Shown here piece by piece: positions 45,722 through 53,844 of a DNA stretch of 64,000 nucleotides. A program made the translations under genes and the position numbers. Source of the DNA: Roseihalotalea indica (GTDB lineage: Bacteria > Bacteroidota > Bacteroidia > Cytophagales > Cyclobacteriaceae); contig NZ_JAINFL010000005.1 of assembly GCF_022458895.1 (NCBI RefSeq), forward strand, positions 588,427-652,426, written 5' to 3'. Numbering within the stretch: position 1 is the stretch's first letter; each line of letters starts with the position of its first letter. Below the pieces are notes generated by a model. It made no database searches, was not told the origin of the DNA, and worked only from the letters and a program-made list of their open reading frames with translations.

Positions 45722-46390
45722 TCAGATCTGATCAAGAGTGGGCAAAAAGTTCGCCGCATATTCTTCTAGCTGGTGGGCCAGGATTTGCAAGGCTTGGGCT
45801 TCAAACAGAAGATGGCCAGCCAGCCCGGTTTTTCTATTCTTCAACGTACCCAACAGGCAGGATGAAATAAGCGGGGCATACTCCCGATGGAAAAGATACG
45901 GTTGGTTGGCTTGGGTATCTTCTATAATAGATCTGATTTGCGGGGTCAAATGGGATACATCTCGGTGCTGCGTAAATTCATGTCGAATAATTTGAATCCC
46001 CACACATTTCACGGTTTGTGCTCCGGGAAACCTGATTCGTTGTTCTTGCCCGCGGGTACAAGCATAGGCGATGAATTGCCCAGCCTTGACCTGATGCTGA
46101 AGTCGACCGGAGATACCAGAGTGGGAAAACCCGCCCTGCAGACAATACAAAAAACGTAAGGGATGATACTGTTCAATATCAAACAAAATATCCAGATCTT
46201 CTTCCAATTGCATGTCCAGATAAAAACATCCCAGCCCATGAGGAAAGTCCATCGCCCGGAAACGGCTGGTATAATTGGGCGTACTGATCTTGAGCATACC
46301 CGGCTGATGAACCAGGTAATCCTGATCTAATTGCTGGTCCAACAGGGTCATGAGATCCTGCAGGAAGTATGATTCTAGATGTATCTCCAT
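45722..46390 (-). CDS. AraC-type sensor domain protein lacking the DNA-binding domain
   Basis: 222 residues from the ATG at 46390 (MEIHLESYFLQDLMTLLDQQ). It parallels the N-terminal 230 residues of the neighbouring regulator at 46598-47620: YHPLRFLYCLQGGFSHS aligns with YHPLRLIFCQKGRLIHS, and PYLFHREYAPLISSCLLGTL aligns with PFLYHGYYTIGAAECLNQIQ. The frame stops at LPTLDQI, exactly where the other protein continues into its helix-turn-helix. Only 68 bp remain before the CheB/CheR gene end, too little for an HTH. It is either a truncated regulator or a free sensor that could dimerise with the full-length paralogue. The longer in-frame start at 46450 adds a stretch without counterpart. Confidence 0.65.
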   Translation of the reverse strand: MEIHLESYFLQDLMTLLDQQLDQDYLVHQPGMLKISTPNYTSRFRAMDFPHGLGCFYLDMQLEEDLDILFDIEQYHPLRFLYCLQGGFSHSGISGRLQHQVKAGQFIAYACTRGQEQRIRFPGAQTVKCVGIQIIRHEFTQHRDVSHLTPQIRSIIEDTQANQPYLFHREYAPLISSCLLGTLKNRKTGLAGHLLFEAQALQILAHQLEEYAANFLPTLDQI

Positions 46391-46597
46391 GAGAAAAGCT
46401 AAAAGGTGAAAATTCCTTAAGGATACATTCCTTAGGATAAGATGGGGCAAGTGGAAGGTATTCGCTCTTGTTACTTTAAATAGTAGAAAACCCGATAAGA
46501 AACGGAGACAGTACTGCCTATCATGTAACCCTAAAGTTAAACTATCAATTTCCTTTAAATAGCTTGTCTCGGTAACTAAAATGCCTCTACAAGAAGC

Positions 46598-47620
46598 TTA
46601 TTTTTCCTTTTTTAAGAGGTTTTGCTGAAATTGCTTAGGAAACATGCCAAATCGTTCTTTGAATTTGGTAGCAAAATGGCTTTTGTTGGTGTATCCGATT
46701 CGCTGAGCCACCTGGCCTACATTCCACTGGTCTTCGGCCAGCAGCACCTTGGCCAGGTTAAGTCGCTCTTGCCGGATATGATGGTAGATGGTGGTGTGAA
46801 ACAACTGTTTATATCCTTTTTTCAGCTTCAGTTCGTTAATTCCAATGATGCGAGCCAGCTCTTTGATAGAAGGTGGATTTTGTAAACGTTCCATAACGAT
46901 TTTCTTTGCTTTTAATAGCACTTCTTCGTCATGTTCCCGAAGCATAACCTGTTCGGAACTGGGCTTCTGATCCTCACTATATTGGCTGAGCACCAATGAC
47001 AAAAGCTCTAGTACTTTAGATTCCAGAAATGTGCGCAAGATGAGCCCCTGATACGTGGTTTGCTGAATTTGATTTAGACACTCGGCAGCGCCTATGGTGT
47101 AGTATCCGTGGTACAGGAAAGGATAGCGGGCGTCAACATCCCGGAAGGTTTTTTCTAAATGGGGGTGAAGGGTTTCCAAACCGGCATCAATGCGCTTCAG
47201 GTAAAAGGATCGGTTAATTTCAATAATGTAAATGGATTGATTAACCTGAGAGTGAAACCGGAAGAACTGATCTACACTGCCAGAACAAGCCGACAAGGAA
47301 TTCTCCGATGCATTAAGCTGATACTGAATGAGGCGGGCGTTGACTGAGTGAATTAATCTTCCCTTTTGACAAAAAATGAGGCGGAGTGGATGATATTTCA
47401 GCTGCTCCAGGTTGATTAGCAGGTCTTCGTTCAAGGTACCGTGAATAGCGATTAAACTGAGTCCGTCATGTAAGCGGTGGGTTTCTATTTTGCCAAAACC
47501 TAATCGCTTAGGCACTTGTAGTTTCTGCACATGATCGTTGATCGCCAATGGCACCGAAAGCGCATCAGCGATGGTCTGCATCACTCCTAGTTCGTTATTA
47601 TTAATTACAGTTATTTCCAT
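46598..47620 (-). CDS. AraC family transcriptional regulator (PchR-like)
   Basis: 340 residues. The N-terminal sensor (1-225) resembles the PchR/YbtA group. The C-terminal AraC domain (about 235-335) has both helix-turn-helices: SIKELARIIGINELKLKKGY and NVGQVAQRIGYTNKSHFATK, then FKERFGMFPKQF. It ends on the same strand 147 bp before its HTH-less relative, so the pair probably arose by duplication. No signal peptide. It may be the output regulator in the island, with the CheB/CheR-kinase gene next to the pair, but a direct link is conjecture. Confidence 0.88.
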   Translation of the reverse strand: MEITVINNNELGVMQTIADALSVPLAINDHVQKLQVPKRLGFGKIETHRLHDGLSLIAIHGTLNEDLLINLEQLKYHPLRLIFCQKGRLIHSVNARLIQYQLNASENSLSACSGSVDQFFRFHSQVNQSIYIIEINRSFYLKRIDAGLETLHPHLEKTFRDVDARYPFLYHGYYTIGAAECLNQIQQTTYQGLILRTFLESKVLELLSLVLSQYSEDQKPSSEQVMLREHDEEVLLKAKKIVMERLQNPPSIKELARIIGINELKLKKGYKQLFHTTIYHHIRQERLNLAKVLLAEDQWNVGQVAQRIGYTNKSHFATKFKERFGMFPKQFQQNLLKKEK

Positions 47621-48118
47621 ACATAAATGACACCCATTTCTTTATAGACCTTGTCTGATATTCTGTTACTCGCCTAATTCTTCCACTCTATCTATATCTA
47701 TTTCCGGGCTTCCTGGCTAACAAGAAAAAAAAAATAATAATGCTGATCAAGAAAAAAATAATTAACGCTTAATCAGTATCCTGCTACCACATACGTACAT
47801 TCTGGTGTCTTAAGTTGACAAAATTACCAGTAGAGGTAATAAAATAGTCTCCTGAGGTATATGAAGTGCTGTTCAATCTACCAAACTTGAAGTACTTTCA
47901 GTGATAATAACAATACATTCACTGCCACCGGTAATTAATTTTGAGCTCGCCATGTAAATCAGTGGAGGAAGGGATTCTCGATAGGTTGGCTTGGAAAATA
48001 CAGATAAGTCATTACGGGTGTTTTATTGGGTGATCGGCTGTTTATATTTTCAGTAATCTAGTATTTAGCGTTGTGACTTTACCGTAGGCCTAATGATACT
48101 TTATCTGCCAATATGCTT
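47621..48118. other. AT-rich gene-free region left of the insertion sequence
   Basis: No ORF with coding character. It contains one copy (47816-47845) of a 30-bp sequence that recurs with four changes at 49730-49759, and presumably the promoter for the AraC gene. Confidence 0.5.
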
Positions 48119-48126
48119 AATTTTTG
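48119..48126. repeat. IS1-element target site duplication, left
   Basis: AATTTTTG, repeated at 48967-48974 directly outside the right inverted repeat. Confidence 0.8.
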
Positions 48127-48966
48127 GGTAGTGTAGCAAATACGTCCCTGTGAGCATAAAAGCAGTAGCGACTGTTCTTTTATCAAACACTTCTGAGATG
48201 AAAGATAAAAGATGCCCCTACTGCCTATCCACTAAAGTAGTTAGAAAAGGATGGAATAAAAAACATACTAAACGCCGCTATAAGTGCAAGACTTGTTTAA
48301 AACGCTATGTTGAAGATGGGAAAGACTATTTCATTGACCAAGAGAAGATAAACTTGATCAATAGACTGCTACTTGAACGTCTTTCACTACGAGGTATTAG
48401 TCGGGCAACCCCTGTATCCCTATGTTGGTTAATGAGTTATATCAAAAAATTGTATAGTAATGTATCTGATGATTTACATTTTAAAGCCATTATGAAAACC
48501 CGAAGAGAGCAAGGAAAGTATTATATACGGCTGATAAAAAGCGAATTGGACGAAATGTGGAGTTTTGTTGGCAAACGTGAAAACAAGCGGTGGATCTGGA
48601 TAGCCCAATGTCGGGAAACTCGCCAGATCATAGCTTTTCATATCGGTAGCAGAGGCAGAGAAGCCGCTAGAGAACTATGGAAGAAAATACCAAAATCCTT
48701 GAAAAAATATGGTCTTTTCTACACCGATGATTGGGATGCTTATCAACAGGTATTGCCCGAGGAGAGGCATATTATCTCAGACTATAAAAAGGACACAAAC
48801 CATGTTGAAAGGTTTAACAATACCCTTAGGCAAAGAGCCAGTAGATTGGTCAGGAAAGCCCTGTCATTCTCTAAAAGTGAGGAAAATCACTATGGAGCTA
48901 TAAAATATTTTATCGCTCAATATAACTTGAGCTTACAATCTAAAGGGACGACTTTGTAACACTACC
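48127..48966 (+). mobile_element. Complete IS1-family insertion sequence, 840 bp
   Basis: Imperfect terminal inverted repeats of 23 bp: left 48127-48149 (GGTAGTGTAGCAAATACG and on) and right 48944-48966, whose reverse complement begins GGTAGTGTTACAAAGTCG. They flank one transposase gene and are bordered by the 8-bp duplication AATTTTTG. The duplication is perfect, so the insertion is probably recent. Confidence 0.85.
48150..48959 (+). CDS. IS1 family transposase, single uninterrupted ORF
   Basis: 269 residues if started at GTG 48150, or 253 from the ATG at 48198 (MKDKRCPYCLSTKVVRKGWN). It contains an InsA-like zinc finger (CPYC...CKTC), a helix-turn-helix region (LLLERLSLRGISRATPVS) and the InsB catalytic domain with Asp in DEMWSFVGKRENKRW, Asp in YTDDWDAY and Glu in HVERFNNTLRQR. 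Classical IS1 needs a -1 frameshift to fuse InsA and InsB. Here both parts lie in one frame, as in single-ORF IS1 subgroups. No stop or frameshift, so it may be active. The right inverted repeat overlaps the gene's 3' end. Confidence 0.88.
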   Translation: MSIKAVATVLLSNTSEMKDKRCPYCLSTKVVRKGWNKKHTKRRYKCKTCLKRYVEDGKDYFIDQEKINLINRLLLERLSLRGISRATPVSLCWLMSYIKKLYSNVSDDLHFKAIMKTRREQGKYYIRLIKSELDEMWSFVGKRENKRWIWIAQCRETRQIIAFHIGSRGREAARELWKKIPKSLKKYGLFYTDDWDAYQQVLPEERHIISDYKKDTNHVERFNNTLRQRASRLVRKALSFSKSEENHYGAIKYFIAQYNLSLQSKGTTL

Positions 48967-48974
48967 AATTTTTG
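48967..48974. repeat. IS1-element target site duplication, right
   Basis: AATTTTTG, identical to 48119-48126. Confidence 0.8.
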
Positions 48975-49124
48975 GTGACCGTAAATGTTTTCAGACTTAC
49001 TGGCGATGATGGTGACTTCACATTTAATCGTCCGCAACCTGGTATAGCGAATTGGAGTAAATTAGTAGGAGTAAAACCTCCTGACGGCAATAGATCAGAT
49101 GTACGAGCAATAAGCAGGATTTAG
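48975..49124 (+). pseudogene. Coding-like fragment flanking the insertion sequence
   Basis: An open frame of 49 codons ending at TAG 49122-49124, with protein-like composition (VTVNVFRLTGDDGDFTFNRP, later SDVRAISRI). The frame closes at TAA 48118-48120 on the left of the insertion, so it is not simply a gene split by the IS. It could be the 3' remnant of a lost gene. No family recognised. Confidence 0.25.
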
Positions 49125-49231
49125 CACTGATCTTATCAATAACAAAATTCAACATCTTTCTTTATAGGTAGAAGAAGGATTCCCCATGGTAATTGGGAAC
49201 CCTAAATGCAGGATAGTAGTAATCTGCTAGC

Positions 49232-49348
49232 TTATTGCTCTCGTCTTTTTTCTTCGCGCTTAGCCGCTTTGGCCGCTCTCTTTTCTTTGAGATTTTTTTC
49301 CGGCGCCTTTTTGTCGCTGTGTTTTTTACCTTCTTTTTCTTTAGACAT
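49232..49348 (-). CDS. Very small lysine-rich basic protein (38 aa)
   Basis: ATG at 49348, TAA at 49232. The protein starts MSKEKEGKKHSDKKAPEKNL and continues with alternating KRAAK/KREEK blocks, a highly charged, helix-forming, nucleic-acid-binding type. I recall similar small KR-rich proteins in other Bacteroidota, often uncharacterised. It is 40 bp downstream of the 59-residue gene on the same strand. The frame would hardly stay so uniformly charged by chance. Function unknown. Confidence 0.65.
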   Translation of the reverse strand: MSKEKEGKKHSDKKAPEKNLKEKRAAKAAKREEKRREQ

Positions 49349-49388
49349 TTTTTTGGTGATTTTAGATAAAATAATTTTTAACCCAATA

Positions 49389-49568
49389 TTATTCTGGTGT
49401 CGGGGTGTCACCCATCAGCTCTCGTTCAAAATACACCCGCTCCTTACGAGAAGGGTCTTTCTGAATGGTGCAGTAGTAAATACGCTTTACATAGCGCCTC
49501 ACTACTAATTTAAGGGTAGGATCAATTTTGGCATATACAATTGATCCTTCAGGAAAAATATTGTCCAT
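49389..49568 (-). CDS. Small conserved-looking hypothetical protein (59 aa)
   Basis: ATG at 49568, TAA at 49389. It begins MDNIFPEGSIVYAKIDPTLK and contains LVVRRYVKRIYYC and a terminal YFERELMG. The strand-like pattern (SIVYAK, KLVVRRYV, RIYYCTI, ERVYFE) suggests a small beta-barrel. The composition and start are typical of real Bacteroidota small genes. It is probably co-transcribed with the basic 38-residue gene. The overlapping ORFs of about 100 codons on the plus strand and in another minus frame are less plausible. Function unknown. Confidence 0.65.
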   Translation of the reverse strand: MDNIFPEGSIVYAKIDPTLKLVVRRYVKRIYYCTIQKDPSRKERVYFERELMGDTPTPE

Positions 49569-49933
49569 GAACCAAGGTAGGCATAATATAATTGGTATGG
49601 TCTGTTTTGATAAATTGTTTTGTAGAAAGTTTGCGGAGTTGGTGCTTCTTTTGACAATAATACACTGATTTGCACACCTCTACAATCGTAACCAGACTTA
49701 GATAAAGTGAGCAATTTCCAATATGTAAATGACAAAATTACCTGTAGAAGAAGTAAAATGATTGAAAATAGCCTGTAAGGTAAGAACGAGAACATTCCGG
49801 CTGATACTACTGTAGTATTTTCACGGATAGTAGCACTAATTATTAAGCCAGACTATCCAAGTTATGAAAGGCGAATTCAGCGAGTGTTAACCTTTTATGC
49901 TGATAATTTTACACTCCTCTTTTTTATTTTTTT
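49569..49933. other. Gene-free region upstream of the desaturase
   Basis: Holds the second copy of a diverged 30-bp repeat (49730-49759, see 47816-47845) and a small palindrome ATACTACTGTAGTAT at 49804-49818, possibly an operator for the desaturase gene. No gene seen. Confidence 0.4.
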
Positions 49934-51031
49934 ATGAAAGTTTCCGCAAAATTTATTGATCAAAACCGATCTGATTTTTTTCCTGTACTCAGGAAGAAAG
50001 TTAACCAGTATTTTAAAGAGAACGACATTACCCGTTTTGGCACCGGAGAAATGGTTCTTAAATCTATTATTCTAATCAGCACTTATCTCGGCGCGTACCT
50101 GGCCATTTTGCTCTTGCCGGTCAATCCTTGGTTCTTATTACCCCTGACGGTGTTGATGGGAGTAGCCATGGCCGGCATCGGGATGTCGGTGATGCATGAT
50201 GCTCTGCACGGGTCGTACTCAAAAAGCCCGAGTGTTAACCGCTGGGTGGGATACATTACGTATTTTATCGGGGCCAACCCCTTTGTCTGGAAAGTACAAC
50301 ATAATGTATTTCACCACACGTATACGAACATTCACGGCCTGGATGAAGACATTAAAACCAAAGTTGTCATCCGCTTATCCCGTTATGCTCCCCTTCAGTG
50401 GATTCACCGCTACCAGCATGTGTATTCCTTTTTTCTCTATGGTTTTAATACCCTGTTTTTTACCGTTAGCGATCTAGTGAAGTTACTCAATTACCATCGC
50501 ACGGGCATGATCCGGCGTCAGAAATCAACCCTTCGCATAGAGTTAACCAAATTACTACTAACCAAAGGGGTGTATCTCTTCTTTCTGATAGTGCTACCAG
50601 TGATGATTACCCCGCTTCTGTGGTGGCAGGTATTGATCGGCGTCTTTGCGCTGCATGTGACGGCGGGTTATATCGTTACACTGATTTTTCAAATGGCCCA
50701 TATTGTGGAGGGAGTAGAGCAACCACTGCCGAATGCGGAAGGCAATATTGAGAATGCCTGGGCAATTCATCAGTTGCAGACTACGGCGAATTTTGCCCGG
50801 GATAATCGTTTCTTAAATTGGTATATCGGTGGGTTAAACTTTCAGATAGAGCACCACTTGTTTCCTAACATTTGCCACGTACATTACCGCCGGATCGCTC
50901 ACCTGGTAGAGCAAACGGCTAAAGAATTCCATTTGCAATATCAGGTCATGCCCACCTTTGCCCAGGGGATTCATTCCCATATACAAATGCTTAAATCATT
51001 GGGCCATACCCATCATCCGGTAAGCGTCTGA
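49934..51031 (+). CDS. Fatty acid desaturase (membrane acyl-lipid or acyl-CoA type)
   Basis: 365 residues with three histidine boxes: HDALHGS (near 93), HNVFHHTYTN (near 124) and QIEHHLFPN (near 305). It has two pairs of hydrophobic segments between them and the GNIENAWAIHQLQTTANFA segment seen in front-end-type desaturases. It inserts a double bond into membrane fatty acids, using an electron donor not encoded here. A membrane-fluidity role fits the cold-shock gene and other envelope genes of the island. The ATG at 49934 follows a run of T, with no Shine-Dalgarno sequence. Regiospecificity is not predictable. Confidence 0.92.
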   Translation: MKVSAKFIDQNRSDFFPVLRKKVNQYFKENDITRFGTGEMVLKSIILISTYLGAYLAILLLPVNPWFLLPLTVLMGVAMAGIGMSVMHDALHGSYSKSPSVNRWVGYITYFIGANPFVWKVQHNVFHHTYTNIHGLDEDIKTKVVIRLSRYAPLQWIHRYQHVYSFFLYGFNTLFFTVSDLVKLLNYHRTGMIRRQKSTLRIELTKLLLTKGVYLFFLIVLPVMITPLLWWQVLIGVFALHVTAGYIVTLIFQMAHIVEGVEQPLPNAEGNIENAWAIHQLQTTANFARDNRFLNWYIGGLNFQIEHHLFPNICHVHYRRIAHLVEQTAKEFHLQYQVMPTFAQGIHSHIQMLKSLGHTHHPVSV

Positions 51032-51106
51032 TAACATTGTGCCTAGGCATGATCTATTTTTAATATTGATATTTTTTCAAAAACAATCCACTAAATTTTT
51101 TCATCT

Positions 51107-52099
51107 ATGAGTAAGTTACATGAGCCTTATCAAGGCAACACAATAGCCCGAGATAGAAATCGGGATTTTATTAAAAGGATTTCCTGGGGAGCGGTTATTG
51201 CCGGTTTCCTACTGGCTGTGGTGATCAATCTAACCCTGAACCTGCTGGGTTTAGGCCTGGGGCTGGGATCGATAGATCCTATGGAGCAGAATGCAGTACC
51301 TAGTGGTATCGGCATTGGTTCAATTATCTGGTACGTCATCAGCACTATTATATCCTTAGTAGGCGGTGGCTGGGTGGCTGCCCATCTGGCCGGTATTCCT
51401 AACCGCTGGGATAGCATCCTGCATGGGTTGCTAAGTTGGTGCTTGTTTACCATCTTCTCTTTTTATCTGCTGACCACAGCGGTAGGGAAAATTATCGGCG
51501 TGACAGGTAGCGTAGTAGGGCAGGCCTTTTCTTTAGTAGGACAGGGAGCCAGCGCCGTTGCGCCGGAAGTAGCTGATCTGGCTCAACAAGAGCTTGAGCA
51601 GGCCGATATTTCCTTTCAGAGTATTACACAGGAGGCTAAAGAAATACTTCAGCAAACGGACAAAGACGACCTGCAACCGGAGAACATCGAACAACAAGCC
51701 GAAGAATCAGGCCAACAGGTCCAAAATACTGCGGATAATCCGGCTCAGCTAGACGAGGTGGTCCAGCGAATCTTTGCCAAGGGCGATAGTATCATCAGTG
51801 ATGTAGATAAAGAAGCTGTTGTTAATGTGCTGGTGGCCCGAACAGACCAAAGTGAGGCCGAAGCGCAGCAAACCGTTGATCGTTGGGCTACCCAGTACGA
51901 ACAAGCCCAACAAAAATTTAAGCAGGTGAAGCAACAGGCCGAAACCAAAGCGCGAGAAACAGCCGAAGGAATAGCCTCTGCCGTATCTACTGCGGCCATT
52001 GCCGGTTTCATTGGACTGCTGGTGGGAGCCATATCCAGTGGAGCGGGTGGTATGCTGGGAAGACCTAAAGAATCCATCCGGGAAGAAGAGTACGCTTAG
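51107..52099 (+). CDS. Integral membrane protein with long helical periplasmic or cytoplasmic insert
   Basis: 330 residues. The N-terminal part has three hydrophobic segments (ISWGAVIAGFLLAVVINLTL; IIWYVISTIISLVGGGWVAA; LLSWCLFTIFSFYLLTTAVG). The middle (about 150-290) is Gln/Glu/Ala-rich and strongly helical, with little hydrophobicity. A final glycine-rich membrane segment (IAGFIGLLVGAISSGAGGML) closes it. I have seen similar N-terminal WGAVIAG membrane proteins in stress-related clusters, but no function is established. It lies between the desaturase (75 bp) and a coiled-coil lipoprotein (61 bp) on the same strand, so the three may be one operon. Confidence 0.65.
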   Translation: MSKLHEPYQGNTIARDRNRDFIKRISWGAVIAGFLLAVVINLTLNLLGLGLGLGSIDPMEQNAVPSGIGIGSIIWYVISTIISLVGGGWVAAHLAGIPNRWDSILHGLLSWCLFTIFSFYLLTTAVGKIIGVTGSVVGQAFSLVGQGASAVAPEVADLAQQELEQADISFQSITQEAKEILQQTDKDDLQPENIEQQAEESGQQVQNTADNPAQLDEVVQRIFAKGDSIISDVDKEAVVNVLVARTDQSEAEAQQTVDRWATQYEQAQQKFKQVKQQAETKARETAEGIASAVSTAAIAGFIGLLVGAISSGAGGMLGRPKESIREEEYA

Positions 52100-52160
52100 A
52101 GCCAGGGTAACTTATAATCTCATTTACAATTACTATTTCTATACTTTTTAACATACATAC

Positions 52161-52652
52161 ATGAGAACAACTATTTTTTCATATCGTCTATTCTCCACTT
52201 TCGCTGTTATCCTAGGAATAACGGTTTTAGGAGCCTGTAACAAACCATTGACCAAGTCTGATGTGCAGGATGACCTAGAGGACGCTCGAGAATCCATGCA
52301 GGATGCTCAAGAAGAAACCAAAGAGGCTTATGAGGCCCGAGAACAGTATTCCACTGATTCGCGTGAGACACAGATTAAAGAACTGGAAGAACGAAGCAGC
52401 AAGATTGATGACCGGATTAAAGAACTTAAAAAAGTCTCTGATAAATCTTCTAACCAGGCAGCTCAGGGAGATATTGCTTCAGCCGTGGATGAGCTCCAGG
52501 ATGAAAAAGAAACACTAAATGAAAGAATCACCGAGGTGAAATCGATTGAGTCAGAAGATTGGAGTTCTTCTTATGATGAGATTAACGTGGCTATTAGCAA
52601 AATTGAGGGAGAAATTAATAAGCTTTCTCAAAGCCTGGAGAACAACAATTAA
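52161..52652 (+). CDS. Coiled-coil lipoprotein
   Basis: 163 residues. The signal MRTTIFSYRLFSTFAVILGI is followed by a lipobox ending GAC. The rest is almost entirely heptad-like, charged and helical (DLEDARESMQDAQEETKEAY; KELEERSSKIDDRIKELKK; DELQDEKETLNERITEVKS). It is probably anchored to a membrane and spans periplasmic space or stabilises the envelope. The next gene, an outer-membrane barrel, starts 211 bp later behind tandem repeats and a hairpin. Function unknown. Confidence 0.7.
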   Translation: MRTTIFSYRLFSTFAVILGITVLGACNKPLTKSDVQDDLEDARESMQDAQEETKEAYEAREQYSTDSRETQIKELEERSSKIDDRIKELKKVSDKSSNQAAQGDIASAVDELQDEKETLNERITEVKSIESEDWSSSYDEINVAISKIEGEINKLSQSLENNN

Positions 52653-52711
52653 TAATAATCCCCTTCGCAATACATTGAGCTCGAGGGCAGACTTAAAATG
52701 ATTCTGAAAGA

Positions 52712-52759
52712 GACGTTCCATGTTGGACGTTCCACGCGGGACGTTCCACGTTGGACGCT
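52712..52759. repeat. Tandem repeat, 3 x 14 bp plus partial unit
   Basis: Units at 52712-52725, 52726-52739 and 52740-52753, followed by GACGCTC. Each contains GGACGTTCC-type half palindromes, so they may pair with each other. Confidence 0.7.
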
Positions 52760-52800
52760 CTCTTAGAATAGTCGGCTATTACAATTTTTTACTTACTTAT

Positions 52801-52829
52801 TGAGCAGGGGTTCTTAAGAAATCTGCTCA
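52801..52829. promoter_or_regulatory. Nested inverted repeat upstream of the outer-membrane barrel gene
   Basis: TGAGCAG (52801-52807) pairs with CTGCTCA (52823-52829), and inside it TTCTTAAGAA (52811-52820) is a perfect palindrome. It is 34 bp ahead of the ATG at 52864. It could be an operator, a leader hairpin or the terminator of the lipoprotein gene. Confidence 0.35.
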
Positions 52830-52863
52830 CGGGAAATAACCACTTTTTAAAAGAAATATAACT

Positions 52864-53532
52864 ATGAAAAAGATAACACAAATCTGCACATATCTGGCAC
52901 TAGGCTGGATTTTAACCATACCCATCTCTGCCCAGGGGCAAGATCGGGATTCTCGCTTTGGCATTAAAGCCGGAGTTAATTTATCAAATTTTTACAAAGA
53001 GTCGTTAGGCAAACAAAATTTACGGCCCGGATTTCAGGCGGGTATCTTTACGGAGCTGGCTGTGGGCGAGTCGTTCAGTATTCAGCCCGAATTACTGTTT
53101 ACCACGAAGGGAAACCAGATATCCTACGGGGAAGGTGATAACCTCTTTCAGGATCTGTTAGAAGGTGACCCCGAGGCGTTTACCGGAGATGTAGAGACCA
53201 ACCTGAGCTATATTGAAGTGCCAGTGTTGGCGAAATTTACTATTGGCGAGGTAGTCAACCTGCACGTAGGGCCGTACCTCAGCTACCTATTGGATGCCAG
53301 CACCCAGGTCAACGGAACATTGGAAGACCGCCTGAGTGAGTTAGACCGAAAAGGCTTTAATACCTGGGATTATGGCATCGCCGCCGGCATCGGAGTAGAC
53401 CTGAACCTGGTAACCATAGGGTTTCGCTATGACTTAGGCTTAAGTGGAATTACGGAAGATACCGTTTGGGAAGGCTTGATCAATGATAGAAAAAATCAAG
53501 CATTGCAGTTCTATGTGGGAGTAGGACTATAA
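52864..53532 (+). CDS. Outer membrane beta-barrel protein (PorT-like, OMP_b-brl domain)
   Basis: 222 residues. The signal peptide ends ISAQGQ. After it FGIKAGVNLSNFYKESLG begins the barrel. Amphipathic strands such as IQPELLFTTKGNQISYG, LSYIEVPVLAKFTIG and VNLHVGPYLSYLLD are typical of small eight-stranded barrels of the Bacteroidota PorT family. It ends in QFYVGVGL without the terminal aromatic residue. It is a structural or adhesive outer-membrane protein; no substrate is suggested. It stands alone, with its own presumptive promoter region. Confidence 0.85.
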   Translation: MKKITQICTYLALGWILTIPISAQGQDRDSRFGIKAGVNLSNFYKESLGKQNLRPGFQAGIFTELAVGESFSIQPELLFTTKGNQISYGEGDNLFQDLLEGDPEAFTGDVETNLSYIEVPVLAKFTIGEVVNLHVGPYLSYLLDASTQVNGTLEDRLSELDRKGFNTWDYGIAAGIGVDLNLVTIGFRYDLGLSGITEDTVWEGLINDRKNQALQFYVGVGL

Positions 53533-53580
53533 GACGAAAAACGACCCACAACGGGTATATTCGCTATCCTAACTTCACAA

Positions 53581-53844
53581 ATGATGAAAATTACCACGCA
53601 GCAAGAAGTCCGTCTTGCCATTTTTAACAAGCTGAAGAAGATCACCAAAACAGGGTATCCTTATATTTATAGCATTATCCAGACTCAGGAAGGACACCAA
53701 GTCGTAGAACAGGAAATCCTGAGGTTTGTCTCTCAGTATTCAACCAGTCTGGACAGTGCGATCTCAAAACTAGAAAGCAATTATGCCTACATCGACTCTT
53801 TTCTGGTCAAATCAACTGATTTGAGTGAGGGCCAGATTCATTGA
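53581..53844 (+). CDS. Hypothetical protein (87 aa)
   Basis: Starts MMKITTQQEVRLAIFNKLKK, is rich in Ser, Gln and Ile, and appears to be two helical segments (EVRLAIFNKLKKI; SLDSAISKLESNYAYIDSFL). There is no signal peptide or membrane segment. It lies 49 bp after the barrel gene and 160 bp before transaldolase on the same strand, so it could be the second gene of a short operon with the barrel. Family not recognised. Confidence 0.5.
   Translation: MMKITTQQEVRLAIFNKLKKITKTGYPYIYSIIQTQEGHQVVEQEILRFVSQYSTSLDSAISKLESNYAYIDSFLVKSTDLSEGQIH

Larger units (their letters stand above)
52653..52863. other. Intergenic segment with tandem repeat and nested hairpin
   Basis: It contains three 14-bp units of GACGTTCCACGTTG type and, nearer the barrel gene, the hairpin at 52801-52829. 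No gene. Confidence 0.55.

Noticed and set aside
49206..49508. 100-codon plus-strand ORF
   Set aside because: It is antisense to both small genes at 49232-49568. Its Ser/Phe/Leu-rich content is what the complement of a Lys/Glu-rich gene gives.
49505..49795. 96-codon minus-strand ORF rich in Leu and Tyr
   Set aside because: It overlaps the better-supported 59-residue gene in another frame and has no signal or domain features.
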